Positions 55,865 to 64,000 of a DNA stretch of 64,000 nt are shown here, piece after piece. The notes beneath the pieces are model-generated. The model did no database searches and was not told the DNA's origin. It saw nothing but the letters and a program-made list of their open reading frames with translations. Every line of letters begins with the position of its first letter. Positions within the stretch are counted from its first letter, which is position 1. Position numbers and translations under genes: made by a program. Source of the DNA: Candidatus Thermoflexus japonica (lineage in GTDB: Bacteria; Chloroflexota; Anaerolineae; Thermoflexales; Thermoflexaceae); the NCBI GenBank assembly GCA_002898735.1, contig BEHY01000001.1, positions 62,001-126,000 on the forward strand. The letters are read 5' to 3'.

Positions 55865-56065
55865 AAAACGGGGCGGCGCAAGCCGCTGAAGATGGCCCGC
55901 GCTGCCCTCCGTCCATCGAATCCGGCAAGGGAGATACGGTGAACCGTTCCTCCGGGCTCCGGGCCAGGCAGGACGCCTCCCGCTGTCCGACCATCGATCC
56001 CTTTCGCCGGGTCTACCTGGAGGAAGGGGGAGCCCTCTCCCCTTCGAAAGGCCCTCCTCACCCGA

Positions 56066-57244
56066 TCACTCCCGCAGGAATTCCCGCAGCCGGCGCGCAT
56101 AGGTAGGGTGGCGCAATCGAGCAAGGGCCTGGGCTTCGATCTGCCGCACCCGTTCCCGGGTCACCCCCAGCTTGCGCCCCACTTCCTCCAGGGTATACAT
56201 CCGCCCGTCCACCAGGCCATAACGCAACTTCAAAATACGCACTTCGCGGGGGGAAAGGGTCGCCAGGGCTTCATGCAAGATCTCCCGAAGCATCTGCTGG
56301 CTGACCACTTCGGAGGGCGAGGCAGCCCCCCGATCTTCAATGAAATCCCCCAGCACGCTCTCTTCCTCATCATCCGTCGGCATCTCAAGGGATACAGGCT
56401 GGCGGGCCATCTGCAACAGCTGCTCGACCCGGGAAGGCGGGATGGCCATCGCCTCCGCCAGCTCCTCCACCGTCGGATCGCGGCCGAGCTCCTGGGTCAG
56501 CTGTTGCTGCATGCGCAACAGCTTGTTGATCTGATCCCCCATGTGAACCGGAACCCGGATCGTGCGGCTCTGATCGGCGATGGCCCGGGTGACCGCCTGG
56601 CGGATCCACCATGTCGCGTAGGTGGAGAACTTATGGCCCCGCCGCCAGTCAAACTTCCTGACCGCCCGGATCAGGCCGATGTTGCCCTCCTGGATCAGAT
56701 CGGAGAGCGGCAGGCCCCGGCCGAGGTATTTTTTGGCCACGCTGATCACCAGGCGGGTGTTGGCCAGGATCAGGTGGTCCTGAGCGGCCCGACCGTCCGC
56801 CGCGATCTCTTCCAGGCGACGCCGCTCTTCCGGAGAGAGGTTCCCCTGAGCCAGACGACGCTCCGCCTGGCGGCCCCGCTCAATCCGCTGGGCGAGCGCG
56901 ACCTCCTCCTCCGGCGTGAGCAGGGGGATCCGCCCGACCTCCTTCAGATAGAGGGCCAGGGTGTCATCGGACTCCAGCGCTTCTTCCAGATCCTCTTCCG
57001 CCCATGTCTCCTCCCCTTCTTCCTCCTCCAGCTCCACACCCGGGCCCTCCTCCTCAGGGGCATCCGTCACCTCTATGCCAGCCTCCAGGAGGGCAGCGAA
57101 GATCTCATCCAGGCGATCCAGATCGTTCTCCGCCTCCGGAAAAAACTGGAGGATCTCCTCGAAGGTGACATACCCACGGGATCGCCCCAGAGCGAGAAGC
57201 TGATCCAGAGCCAGGAGATTTGCCGTTTGAACGTCCTCCAGCAT
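56066..57244 (-). CDS. rpoD: Primary sigma-70 factor
   Basis: A protein of 392 residues. After a short N-terminal helical region comes a Glu/Asp-rich stretch (about 55-95) in place of much of region 1.1. Region 1.2 ([21 protein letters not shown]), region 2 ([30 protein letters not shown]), region 3 and region 4 ([25 protein letters not shown]) are complete. It recognises -10 and -35 boxes and should be the main sigma factor. The start at 57244 has GGGAGGG upstream. Confidence 0.95.
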   Translation of the reverse strand: MLEDVQTANLLALDQLLALGRSRGYVTFEEILQFFPEAENDLDRLDEIFAALLEAGIEVTDAPEEEGPGVELEEEEGEETWAEEDLEEALESDDTLALYLKEVGRIPLLTPEEEVALAQRIERGRQAERRLAQGNLSPEERRRLEEIAADGRAAQDHLILANTRLVISVAKKYLGRGLPLSDLIQEGNIGLIRAVRKFDWRRGHKFSTYATWWIRQAVTRAIADQSRTIRVPVHMGDQINKLLRMQQQLTQELGRDPTVEELAEAMAIPPSRVEQLLQMARQPVSLEMPTDDEEESVLGDFIEDRGAASPSEVVSQQMLREILHEALATLSPREVRILKLRYGLVDGRMYTLEEVGRKLGVTRERVRQIEAQALARLRHPTYARRLREFLRE

Positions 57245-57291
57245 AGTCGGGATCCCTCCCTGAGGATTCGAATCCGCCAGAGTTGCGTATT

Positions 57292-57347
57292 GTAAGCCCT
57301 TCCCTCTCCCGCTCCCCGAGTTCAACTCCAGCGGCGTAAGCCCTGCT
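57292..57347. repeat. Two copies of GTAAGCCCT upstream of rpoD
   Basis: GTAAGCCCT occurs at 57292-57300 and within GTAAGCCCTGC at 57337-57347, 45 bases apart. The same 11-mer GTAAGCCCTGC is found at 47015-47025, upstream of the patatin gene. Read on the minus strand (gene direction), the first copy overlaps a TACAAT -10-like sequence. This may be a regulatory site. Confidence 0.35.
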
Positions 57348-57360
57348 GATCTCCAGCAAA

Positions 57361-57987
57361 TCAGGGGGTGGGGGTCGCCGCTGGCGTCGGCGAAGGCCCG
57401 GCCGTGGGGGTCGGCGTCACCGTCGGCGTCGGCGTGATCGTGGGCGTGGGAGTAGGGGTCGCCAGCGGCGGCTGCGTGATCAGCTTCTTCGCCTCATCGA
57501 TGGCGAACGTCCCCACCACGTAAACCGCGGGATCCCCCTCCCGGCGAACGTAATAGCCGCCCCCGATCGGCGTCTGTGCCCCCACCGTTAACGTGAAGAC
57601 CCGATCCGTCGCGCTGATCACAATGGTGTAAGTCGGCGTCACCAGCCCGTAGGCGGAAAGATCCGTTACATCCGAAATCACCTGCTGCACAAAGAGGGTG
57701 GCAAGCCCTCCCGCCAGGGTATCTATGGTGTCCTGGCGGACCAGATGACGGGTTGGGACGGTCAGGAACCATTGCCCGCTGGCATCCCGCTCAACTTCCG
57801 CTTCCAGGCGGTTCGCATGATCGATCACCCGGATTCTCTGGATGGACGCGCTGCTCACTTCCAGCAGGTTGCGGGATGCCCCCTCAGGAGTGGGGGTCGA
57901 ACGAGCGGTGATCTTCGGTTCTAAGTATACAAAGAGCGCCAGAACCAGAAAAGCGATGACCAGGCCCAGCGTGCCCCAGCGCTTCAT
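57361..57987 (-). CDS. DUF4340 domain protein of a Gld-type ABC system
   Basis: A protein of 208 residues: an N-terminal anchor helix (about 5-22), a DUF4340 extracytoplasmic domain ([49 protein letters not shown]), and a C-terminal low-complexity tail of Thr-Pro repeats. DUF4340 proteins accompany GldG-type ABC systems. It follows the GldG-like gene by 57 bases; GGAGGTG precedes its ATG. The Thr-Pro tail could be a wall-spanning linker or a glycosylation site. Confidence 0.88.
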   Translation of the reverse strand: MKRWGTLGLVIAFLVLALFVYLEPKITARSTPTPEGASRNLLEVSSASIQRIRVIDHANRLEAEVERDASGQWFLTVPTRHLVRQDTIDTLAGGLATLFVQQVISDVTDLSAYGLVTPTYTIVISATDRVFTLTVGAQTPIGGGYYVRREGDPAVYVVGTFAIDEAKKLITQPPLATPTPTPTITPTPTVTPTPTAGPSPTPAATPTP

Positions 57988-58044
57988 CTCCGATTCACCT
58001 CCGGTGGAAAAAGCAGCTTTTGGGGGAGGGCGCCAGGAACGCCC

Positions 58045-59619
58045 TCAGCGACGTTGCCACCACACCAGGGCGCCGATCGCCAGCACGGTCAGCGGCATCG
58101 CCACCACCGTCAGCATGAAAACGGTGCGGGTCTGAGCCGGCGTGGCGCTCAGGGCGCGAACCGTGGAAGCAGGCGACTGGCGCAGCCCGATGAGGGCCTC
58201 GGATTCGGACAGCCAGTTCACCGCGTTCACAAAAAGATCCAGGTTCGCAAAGGGCAGATTGGCCCCCACATTCTGGTTGGCGGCGAAATCCGCATCCCCG
58301 AAGAGAACAACCCGCCCCTTCCCGTTGACCTGCTCCACCGTGAGGGCCAGGGCCAGGGGGCCGAGCTTCTTCCCCTCCGGCGAGGGAAGGCGCCCCTGGT
58401 TCAGGGCCTGGCGCAATCCGGCCAGATCCATCTCGCTCCAGCTCTGGCCGCTGGTCTCCACCAGACGGACCACCCGGAATCGATCCGGCTGGCTGCGAAC
58501 CTCTTCAATGGATCGGGCCGCCGGGAAGGCGGTGGCGATGCCCCGCAACTTCTCGGTGATGGGGCTGAATCCATAACGGCTGGAGAGCGGCGTCAGGGGA
58601 TCCGTAAACATCGAGCTCACCGGATCGATGATCACGTCGTCCCGGAACGCGACCCCCCAATCCTCCAGAACCCGATTGATGGACTCGGTCGCCCCCTCCC
58701 CTGAAATCTGCAGGGGGGGGTCGAGGGCGATGAGCATGCGCCCCCCGGCGTTGAGATAGCTCTTCAACGCCTCCACCTCCCGGTCCAGCAACGGACGCGT
58801 GGGCCCTGTTAGGACGATCACGGCAGCATCGGCGGGAACGGTGGAGGTCACAGCGAGGTTCAGAGGCTCCACCTGATAGCCCTCGCGTTCCAGCGCCCGA
58901 CGGACCTGAGCGTAACCGTTGTCCCCTTCTTCGTTCACATCCCGCTCCCCATGGCCGGTGAGGAAGTAGATCTTCGGCCGGGTGGTGCGGATCAGCTTCA
59001 CCAGCGCCGCGGTGAACTCCTGCTCGTTATAAAGCGTGACCTCCTGACGCCGATCCTTCATGACAAAAAGGATGGTCCCATCCCGGGTGACCCCCCATTG
59101 CCGGGCCAGGGAGGCCTGGGCCACCGGGTCGATGAACCGGTAGGAGAACTTCCCGTTGCTGTAATGCCGGTACTGGTCCAGCAGATCCTCCGCATCCTGA
59201 CGGGCGAACTGGAAATTCTGCGAGAAGAAGGCCAGAGCCTCCACGGGCTCGGGGAGGCTCTGCAGGATCTGCAACGTCTGAGGGGAGAGCGAGAAACGCT
59301 TCTCCGCTGTCAGATCCCAGCGCTGAGCGTGACGGGTCGCCAGGATGTTCAGCAGGACCATGATGCCGATGAAGGCGGCGCTGGCCAGGACGGCGTTCGC
59401 GCCGAACGCCATGGGGCGCCCGCTGAACCACGCGCGGACCTGATCCGGGGCGAGGTAGATCGCGATCCCGCCCAGCAGGATCGCCAGGATCAGAGCGATC
59501 ACGCCGGGTGCGCCGAATCGCCCCTCGATCACCCATGCGACCCCCGCCGCGACGAGCGCCAGCAGGGCCAGCCCCCACAGCGCCCGGAGGATCGATTCGG
59601 ACGGCCGGGCCAGGTTCAT
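58045..59619 (-). CDS. GldG-like ABC-type auxiliary membrane protein
   Basis: A protein of 524 residues. It has three N-terminal membrane helices, an extracytoplasmic region with the GldG-like segments (KRFSLSPQTLQILQSLPEPV; PKIYFLTGHGER; VIVLTGPTRPLLDREVEAL) and one C-terminal helix. The domain is related to the intraflagellar-transport-like domain of gliding ABC systems. The start overlaps the permease stop by four bases. Substrate unknown. Confidence 0.9.
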   Translation of the reverse strand: MNLARPSESILRALWGLALLALVAAGVAWVIEGRFGAPGVIALILAILLGGIAIYLAPDQVRAWFSGRPMAFGANAVLASAAFIGIMVLLNILATRHAQRWDLTAEKRFSLSPQTLQILQSLPEPVEALAFFSQNFQFARQDAEDLLDQYRHYSNGKFSYRFIDPVAQASLARQWGVTRDGTILFVMKDRRQEVTLYNEQEFTAALVKLIRTTRPKIYFLTGHGERDVNEEGDNGYAQVRRALEREGYQVEPLNLAVTSTVPADAAVIVLTGPTRPLLDREVEALKSYLNAGGRMLIALDPPLQISGEGATESINRVLEDWGVAFRDDVIIDPVSSMFTDPLTPLSSRYGFSPITEKLRGIATAFPAARSIEEVRSQPDRFRVVRLVETSGQSWSEMDLAGLRQALNQGRLPSPEGKKLGPLALALTVEQVNGKGRVVLFGDADFAANQNVGANLPFANLDLFVNAVNWLSESEALIGLRQSPASTVRALSATPAQTRTVFMLTVVAMPLTVLAIGALVWWQRR

Positions 59620-60344
59620 CGCCACCTCCGCGAGTTCAGGATCTGAACGGTGAGGAAAAGGAAAGCCGCGATCACGCTCAGGTAATACACCACATCGCTG
59701 GTGTCGATCAGGCCGCGGCGGAAGTTCATCAGGTGGTTCCGCAGATCGATATGATTCAGGATCTGCTGCAGCGTGGGGTTGGTGATCCCGTCCGCAGGCA
59801 GGCTGGCCACCGCCAGCAGGATCACCAGCCCGATCCCCACCACGGCCGCCACCACCTGGTTCTGAGAAAGCGACGAGGAGAACAGACCGATGGAAAGCAG
59901 GGCTGCCCCGAACAGGAACATCCCCAGATAGCCGGAGAGAATGGGCCCAATGTCCGGGTTGCCCCCCATCCAGAAGAGCAGAAGGGGATAGGCGCCGGTA
60001 GCGATGAGAAGCCCCAGGTAAAACACCAGCGCCGCCAGATACTTCCCCAGCACCACCTCCCAATCCCGAACAGGCGCCGTCAACAACAACTCCAGGGTCC
60101 CCAGCCGCTGCTCCTCCGCCAGCAGGCGCATGGTCAGCACCGGAGCCACGAAGAGGAGGATGGTGGTCATGACCCCGAAGATATAACGCATGGTCGGCTC
60201 GGAACGGCTGAGGACCGTGAAGATCACGTCGGTGTAGAAGAAGAAGCCCATCATGGCCAGGAAAGCCGCCCCGACCAGATAGGCGATCGGGGAGACGAAA
60301 TAGGCCCCCAGCTCGCGACGGGCGATCGCCCACAGATTCCGCAT
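59616..60344 (-). CDS. ABC-2 type permease
   Basis: A protein of 242 residues with six hydrophobic helices. ABC-2 features are present: RELGAYFVSPIAYLVG, LRLLAEEQRLGTLELLLTAPVRDWEVVLGKY and a C-terminal helix. It is GldF-like. The start at 60344 has GAGGAGG upstream; the frame extends to 60407, overlapping the ATPase gene. Confidence 0.93.
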   Translation of the reverse strand: MRNLWAIARRELGAYFVSPIAYLVGAAFLAMMGFFFYTDVIFTVLSRSEPTMRYIFGVMTTILLFVAPVLTMRLLAEEQRLGTLELLLTAPVRDWEVVLGKYLAALVFYLGLLIATGAYPLLLFWMGGNPDIGPILSGYLGMFLFGAALLSIGLFSSSLSQNQVVAAVVGIGLVILLAVASLPADGITNPTLQQILNHIDLRNHLMNFRRGLIDTSDVVYYLSVIAAFLFLTVQILNSRRWR

Positions 60345-60357
60345 GGAAGCAACCTCC

Positions 60358-61278
60358 TCAATCCTGAGCGGTGACCTGGAGGAAAAGATCTTCCAGCGTG
60401 AGGCCAACCGGGCGAAGCTCCAGCAGCCGCCAGCCCTGACGCATCACCGCCTCCGCAATCGCCGGGCTGGGATCCTCCCGGGCATTATTCGCCACCTCGA
60501 TCTCATAGACGCCTGGCTCCAGCCGCTCCACGCGGCGCACCCCCGGCAGCGCGCTCAGGATCTCCGGGACCTGCCGGTCGCCTCCTTCCACCCGCAGGAA
60601 AATGCGATCCGGTCGCCGGCTGCGCAGGGCCTCGCCCAGGGTCATATCCGCCCGGATCCGCCCCCGGTGGATGATCAGGACGCGGTCGCAGATCTGCTGG
60701 ACCTCCGCCAGGATGTGGGTGGAGAGAAGAATGGTGTGGGTTTTCCCCAGCTCCTGGATCAGATCGCGGATCTCTCTCACCTGCCGGGGATCCAGGCCGA
60801 TGGTGGGCTCGTCCAGGATCAGGACATCCGGGTTATGCAGGATGGCCTGGGCCAATCCCACCCGCTGGCGATATCCCTTAGAGAGCTTGCCGATCAGGAC
60901 ATCCGCCCGATCTTCCAGCCCCGTGAGGGCCATGGCGCGCTCCACCGCGGCTTTCCGGTTCGAAAGGCCGCGGATCTCGGCCATGAAATTCAGATAAGCG
61001 CGAACGCTCATCTCAGGATATAGCGGCACCGTCTCCGGAAGGTAGCCGATGTGGCGGCGAGCCTCCAGGGATTGGAGCACGGTATCGTAGCCGGCGATGC
61101 GAGCGCGGCCCCGCGTGGGCGGCATATAGCCGGTGAGGATGCGCATGGTCGTCGTCTTGCCCGCCCCATTCGGGCCCAGGAAGCCGACGATCTGGCCCCG
61201 CTCCACCCGGAACGTCACATCCTCGATGGCCACCACCTGGTTGCCATAGATCTTGGTCAATCCCTCCGCTTCGATCAT
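60358..61278 (-). CDS. ABC transporter ATP-binding protein (GldA-like)
   Basis: A protein of 306 residues: Walker A GPNGAGKTT, Q-loop, signature LSKGYRQRVGLAQ, Walker B VLILDEPTIGLD and H-loop STH. The C-terminal 75 residues form a regulatory domain typical of DrrA/GldA-like ATPases. It is first in the operon with permease, GldG-like and DUF4340 genes. Confidence 0.94.
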   Translation of the reverse strand: MIEAEGLTKIYGNQVVAIEDVTFRVERGQIVGFLGPNGAGKTTTMRILTGYMPPTRGRARIAGYDTVLQSLEARRHIGYLPETVPLYPEMSVRAYLNFMAEIRGLSNRKAAVERAMALTGLEDRADVLIGKLSKGYRQRVGLAQAILHNPDVLILDEPTIGLDPRQVREIRDLIQELGKTHTILLSTHILAEVQQICDRVLIIHRGRIRADMTLGEALRSRRPDRIFLRVEGGDRQVPEILSALPGVRRVERLEPGVYEIEVANNAREDPSPAIAEAVMRQGWRLLELRPVGLTLEDLFLQVTAQD

Positions 61279-61638
61279 AAGACCTCACTCCCGCCCGGGA
61301 TACGCCCTGCTGCACAGATCCCAGCTGCTCCGATGAGCACAGGTAACCTGCGAGAGAAAAGGGATGAACCTCGAGCGATCCCCACAGTCCCTTTATACAA
61401 CCTGCGCTCCGCAAAATTCAGCATGATAGGGGATAACCCACGCCGGCACGATGGTGGGTCACCTGCCGGATGAGGTCAAACGGGGCAGGATGCCGGCGGC
61501 GGGCGGAACCCAAGGGCCTGCCCCCATGCGGGGGCCAGCCAGCCCTCTGCGAGGGACCTGCACACGAAACCCCGCCCTTCGGACCGGCGGGGTTTTATTT
61601 CCAGCACCATTCAATATAGGCAACCCGAAGACAGCCTG
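61279..61638. other. 360-base intergenic region with a terminator
   Basis: Between the HD-hydrolase stop and the ABC ATPase start. It contains the terminator at 61567-61595 and a TATAAA on the minus strand at about 61394-61399 that may be the ABC operon -10, with no clear -35. I see no gene. Confidence 0.5.
61567..61595 (-). terminator. Rho-independent-like terminator after HD-hydrolase gene
   Basis: AAACCCCGCC (61567-61576) pairs with GGCGGGGTTT (61586-61595) around a nine-base loop. On the plus strand it is followed by TATTT and on the minus by CGTG, so the A/T arms work both ways. It should end the gyrase-MBL-HD transcript. Confidence 0.75.
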
Positions 61639-62250
61639 TCAAGTCCCTCCATCCTCGAAGTCCTCCCCCCGGATCTCTGCCTCCAGCCACTCGATGGCTT
61701 TCTGCATCCGGGCCAGGCGAACTTCCGCCCATCGCCGACCGGTCTCCGTCTGCATCCGTCCGGGCAGGAAACGGATCTTGCGGTAGAACTCATGGGCCGC
61801 AGAGTCCGCATCGATCTCCCCTTCCCCAACCGGCATCCAGAGGGGATGCCGGTGAACGCCGCTGTAGGCGAAAAGGCGGGCCAGGCCGATGATCCCCAGC
61901 GCGTCCAGTTTGTCCGCGTCGAAGAGCACACGGGCCTCCAGCGTGCGAGCGGCCCGGGGCTCCCGGAACCGATGGGCTTCGATGGCATGGGCGACGGCCT
62001 CGATGAACTCGGGGGGTGCTCCTCGTTCTGCCAGCCACCGGCGGGCGAAGGCCGCGGAAGCGGCGGCGTGATCGTTTTCCTCGCGACGCACATCATGAAG
62101 CAACGCCGCCGCCCGCACCACGGCTCGATCGGCCCCCTCCATGCGGGCGATCCGTTCGGCGAGGTGCATGACCCGCAGGACATGCTCGAAATCATGAACC
62201 GGATCGCGCCCCGTATACAGGGGGCGAACCGCTTCCGGATCAAGCTCCAC
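61639..62250 (-). CDS. HD-domain phosphohydrolase
   Basis: A protein of 203 residues. It has the HD metal motif: VHDFEHVLRVMHLAERI, then ALLHDVRRE, HAIEAHRF and LFDADKLDALG. Such YedJ/uncharacterised HD proteins hydrolyse nucleotides or related phosphates. The GTG start at 62250 has GGAGAGGAG upstream; in-frame ATGs further upstream overlap the MBL gene. It lies 70 bases after the RNase Z-like gene. Confidence 0.88.
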   Translation of the reverse strand: MELDPEAVRPLYTGRDPVHDFEHVLRVMHLAERIARMEGADRAVVRAAALLHDVRREENDHAAASAAFARRWLAERGAPPEFIEAVAHAIEAHRFREPRAARTLEARVLFDADKLDALGIIGLARLFAYSGVHRHPLWMPVGEGEIDADSAAHEFYRKIRFLPGRMQTETGRRWAEVRLARMQKAIEWLEAEIRGEDFEDGGT

Positions 62251-62320
62251 GGGGATCTCCTCTCCAGGCAGGGGTTGTGCAGTGGATTCCCTCCGGGAAG
62301 CGGAGCCGCCCCGCATGGGC

Positions 62321-63061
62321 TCACAGCACCCGCATTCCATCCCATCCGACCTCCACCGGGCCCGCGAAGGCTTCGCGGGCCCGGGCTTTCCATTCCTCCG
62401 GATCGATCTCCGGCGGCACATGCACCAGAACCAGCCGCCGCACGCCGGCTTCCCGTGCCACCCACCCTGCGCCTTCTGGAGGAGCATGCCCGGGATATGG
62501 GCCCGTCGCCTCATGGATCAGGACATCCGCCCCACGGGCAAGGCGGATCGTCTCCGGGCATGGCGCGGTATCCGCAGAATAGACGGCCACCCCCTCAGGG
62601 AGCTCGAGCCGCAGAGCCAGGGTGGGGACGCTGTGGGAAACCGGAGCGGTCACCAAGCGGATCTCCCCGCTGGCTTCCACCACCGCCCCGGGCTCCAGCG
62701 GGATCGGCCGCCAGTTCACCGGAAACATGCCGCTCCAGGACCGCCACTCAAACAGCTCCAGCAATACGCGGGCCCGCTCCACGGCATCCTCCGGGCCAGC
62801 GATCCAGAGCGGATGAGTTCGCCCCCGCAACCACAATCCCATCAGCAGCAGCGGCAGCGCGCCGAGATGATCCGGGTGGCGGTGGGAGAGGAACACCCCT
62901 TCCAGGCGCGCCGGATCCAGGCCCATACGGCTCAGACGATGGAGCGGTGACCCCCCGGCCTCGATCAGAATCAGGCGGCCGGCATGCTCCACAACCAGAC
63001 CCACATAGTCCCGCTGGGAATCCGGAACAGCCCCCGAAGTCCCCAGAAGCCAGAGCGCCAT
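62321..63061 (-). CDS. RNase Z-like metallo-beta-lactamase-fold hydrolase
   Basis: A protein of 246 residues. It shows LGTSGAVPDSQRDY near the start, the zinc motif SHRHPDHLGA (H-x-H-x-D-H), a later VYSADTAPCPET with metal-bridging Asp, HEATGPYPGHA and LVHVPPE. This order fits RNase Z/arylsulfatase-like proteins. The start at 63061 is preceded by GGAG; an ATG at 63076 is in frame. Confidence 0.88.
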   Translation of the reverse strand: MALWLLGTSGAVPDSQRDYVGLVVEHAGRLILIEAGGSPLHRLSRMGLDPARLEGVFLSHRHPDHLGALPLLLMGLWLRGRTHPLWIAGPEDAVERARVLLELFEWRSWSGMFPVNWRPIPLEPGAVVEASGEIRLVTAPVSHSVPTLALRLELPEGVAVYSADTAPCPETIRLARGADVLIHEATGPYPGHAPPEGAGWVAREAGVRRLVLVHVPPEIDPEEWKARAREAFAGPVEVGWDGMRVL

Positions 63062-63162
63062 CGATTTGCACTCCATCCGCAGCACGGGTCCGCCAGCTCG
63101 GGTTGAAGAGCAGGGTGGACGGACCATGAACCCGCCCACGTTCCTGCCCCGCTCGTCCAGAT

Positions 63163-64000
63163 CTACCGACGGTTCTTCCCCCGGCGTCCCTTTCGACCGT
63201 TCCGTCCGCCTCCCTTTTCGTAAGCGGCCGGGGCGATCAGACGGATCATCGTTTCGTTGTTCTTCAAGCTGACCACCGCTGTCCCGGGCCGCGCCCGGCC
63301 AGCCCGGGGGAGATCCTTCACCCTGACCGCCTTCACCGTCCCCCGGTTGCCCACCACCCACAGGGTCTCATCCTCCTCCGCCGCGGCGACCCCAACCACG
63401 AGCCCGGTCTTCGCCGAAACCGTCGTTGTCTGCACGCCCACACCATACCGGCCCTGTCGCGGGTATTCTTTCGCCGCCGTGCGCTTCATAAAGCCATGGG
63501 CCGTCCCGATGACGATAACCCCCTGCGGTTTCACCAGGGCGGCCCCGATCACCTGATCCTTCTCGCCGAGCTTGATGCCCAGCACCCCGGCGGCGCTCAG
63601 GCCCATCACCCGCACTTCCTCCTCCGCGAATCGGATGGCCTGACCTGCTGCGGTGGCCAGCAGGATCTCGCCATCCCCGTAAGTGGTGAAGGCAGCCACC
63701 AGCGCATCCTCCTCGGCAACCCCCATCGCCGGGAAGGCGCCAGGGCGATTCAGGTCCGCCCAGGCCACGCGCTTGCACATGGCATTCCGGGTCACGAGGA
63801 ACACATAAGGGCCCGCCCCGTCGGTATCGATCCGCCCCGGCATCGGCAGCGCGGCCACCACGGTCTCGCCCTCCGGAAGGGCGATCAGATCGGGGAGGGG
63901 AACCCCCTCCTCGCCCTCCGGGATCCGATGCACGGCCACGGCCGCCGCCGTCCCCCGGTCTGTGAAGAGGACCACTGCGCCGCGGGTGTTCCCCCGCACC
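63163..64000 (-). CDS. gyrA: DNA gyrase/topoisomerase IV subunit A, C-terminal domain (5' end outside window)
   Basis: The frame is open across the right window edge and ends at 63163, giving about 279 C-terminal residues. The sequence shows repeated GyrA beta-pinwheel blades: ILLATAAGQAIRFAEEEVRVMG, GVIVIGTAHGFMKR and LWVVGNRGTVKAV, each a strand-loop pattern with G-x-x-x-R/K. The tail is very basic (Lys/Arg/Gly-rich). It could be ParC instead, as the N-terminal part is missing. Confidence 0.85.
   Translation of the reverse strand, partial: VRGNTRGAVVLFTDRGTAAAVAVHRIPEGEEGVPLPDLIALPEGETVVAALPMPGRIDTDGAGPYVFLVTRNAMCKRVAWADLNRPGAFPAMGVAEEDALVAAFTTYGDGEILLATAAGQAIRFAEEEVRVMGLSAAGVLGIKLGEKDQVIGAALVKPQGVIVIGTAHGFMKRTAAKEYPRQGRYGVGVQTTTVSAKTGLVVGVAAAEEDETLWVVGNRGTVKAVRVKDLPRAGRARPGTAVVSLKNNETMIRLIAPAAYEKGGGRNGRKGRRGKNRR

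Noticed and set aside
55861-56106. Small plus-strand frame overlapping the xdhC stop by ATGA
   Set aside because: Composition is Pro/Arg/Ser-rich without domain or helix pattern, and it runs into the antisense end of rpoD.

Overview
This GC-rich window (about two thirds G+C by eye) is dense chromosomal DNA from what looks like a thermophilic member of the Chloroflexota, perhaps Anaerolineae/Thermoflexus-like. That placement is inference. It rests on a giant membrane protein with the 'YYY' (DUF2298) domain typical of Chloroflexi and Archaea, a short EF-Ts of about 200 residues, proteins rich in Arg, Ala, Leu and Gly, and many GTG/TTG starts. I see no rRNA, tRNA, CRISPR array or insertion sequence.

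Layout. (1) 1-4.1 kb: a sulfur block on the minus strand, with a YeeE/YedE-type transporter, a TusA-rhodanese-rhodanese fusion and a membrane sensor cut by the window edge. (2) 4.1-6.6 kb: a one-polypeptide alpha/beta-hydrolase plus acyl-CoA-ligase fusion. (3) 6.7-15.3 kb: a redox and copper region. It holds a Rieske protein, a lipoprotein, a cupredoxin with an altered Cu site, a CcdA-like electron carrier and a divergent cytochrome c lipoprotein, then a methyltransferase, a CopB-type copper ATPase, YHS and SHOCT metal-handling small proteins and an HMA-like membrane protein. (4) 15.6-20.7 kb: a histidine kinase/response regulator pair, then a polyprenyl glycosylphosphotransferase and a glycosyltransferase. 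(5) 20.8-25.2 kb, plus strand: ornithine cyclodeaminase-like protein, MutM, DUF429, DUF309 and a zinc alcohol dehydrogenase. (6) 25.3-30.9 kb, minus strand: the conserved rpsB-tsf-pyrH-frr-uppS-cdsA cluster ending in tmk. (7) 31-35.3 kb: membrane M28 peptidase, aldehyde ferredoxin oxidoreductase, CBS and DUF402 proteins. (8) 35.4-43.9 kb: aroA, a lipid-kinase-like protein, uvrB, purB, purA and bactofilin. (9) 44-48.9 kb: mobA, a ROK kinase, a patatin, a glycosyltransferase and a stand-alone EVE-like protein. (10) 49-54.8 kb: the 1570-residue membrane glycosyltransferase/YYY protein and rsgA. (11) 55-64 kb: xdhC, the primary sigma factor, a Gld-type ABC system with a DUF4340 protein, an HD hydrolase, an RNase Z-like hydrolase and the C-terminal part of gyrase A.

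How genes work together. Several sets are coupled by 1-4 nt overlaps or gaps: rhodanese/sensor, lipoprotein/cupredoxin/CcdA, small membrane protein/methyltransferase, response regulator/kinase, CBS/DUF402, and ABC permease/GldG. The most unusual set is the extracytoplasmic redox cluster at 7.1-10.5 kb. It has a Rieske protein without cytochrome b, a cupredoxin without the usual CuA histidine, an unrecognised lipoprotein and a CcdA-like protein, next to a copper-efflux block. GC-rich hairpins with a GGCCGG core recur just after stop codons, mostly between convergent genes.
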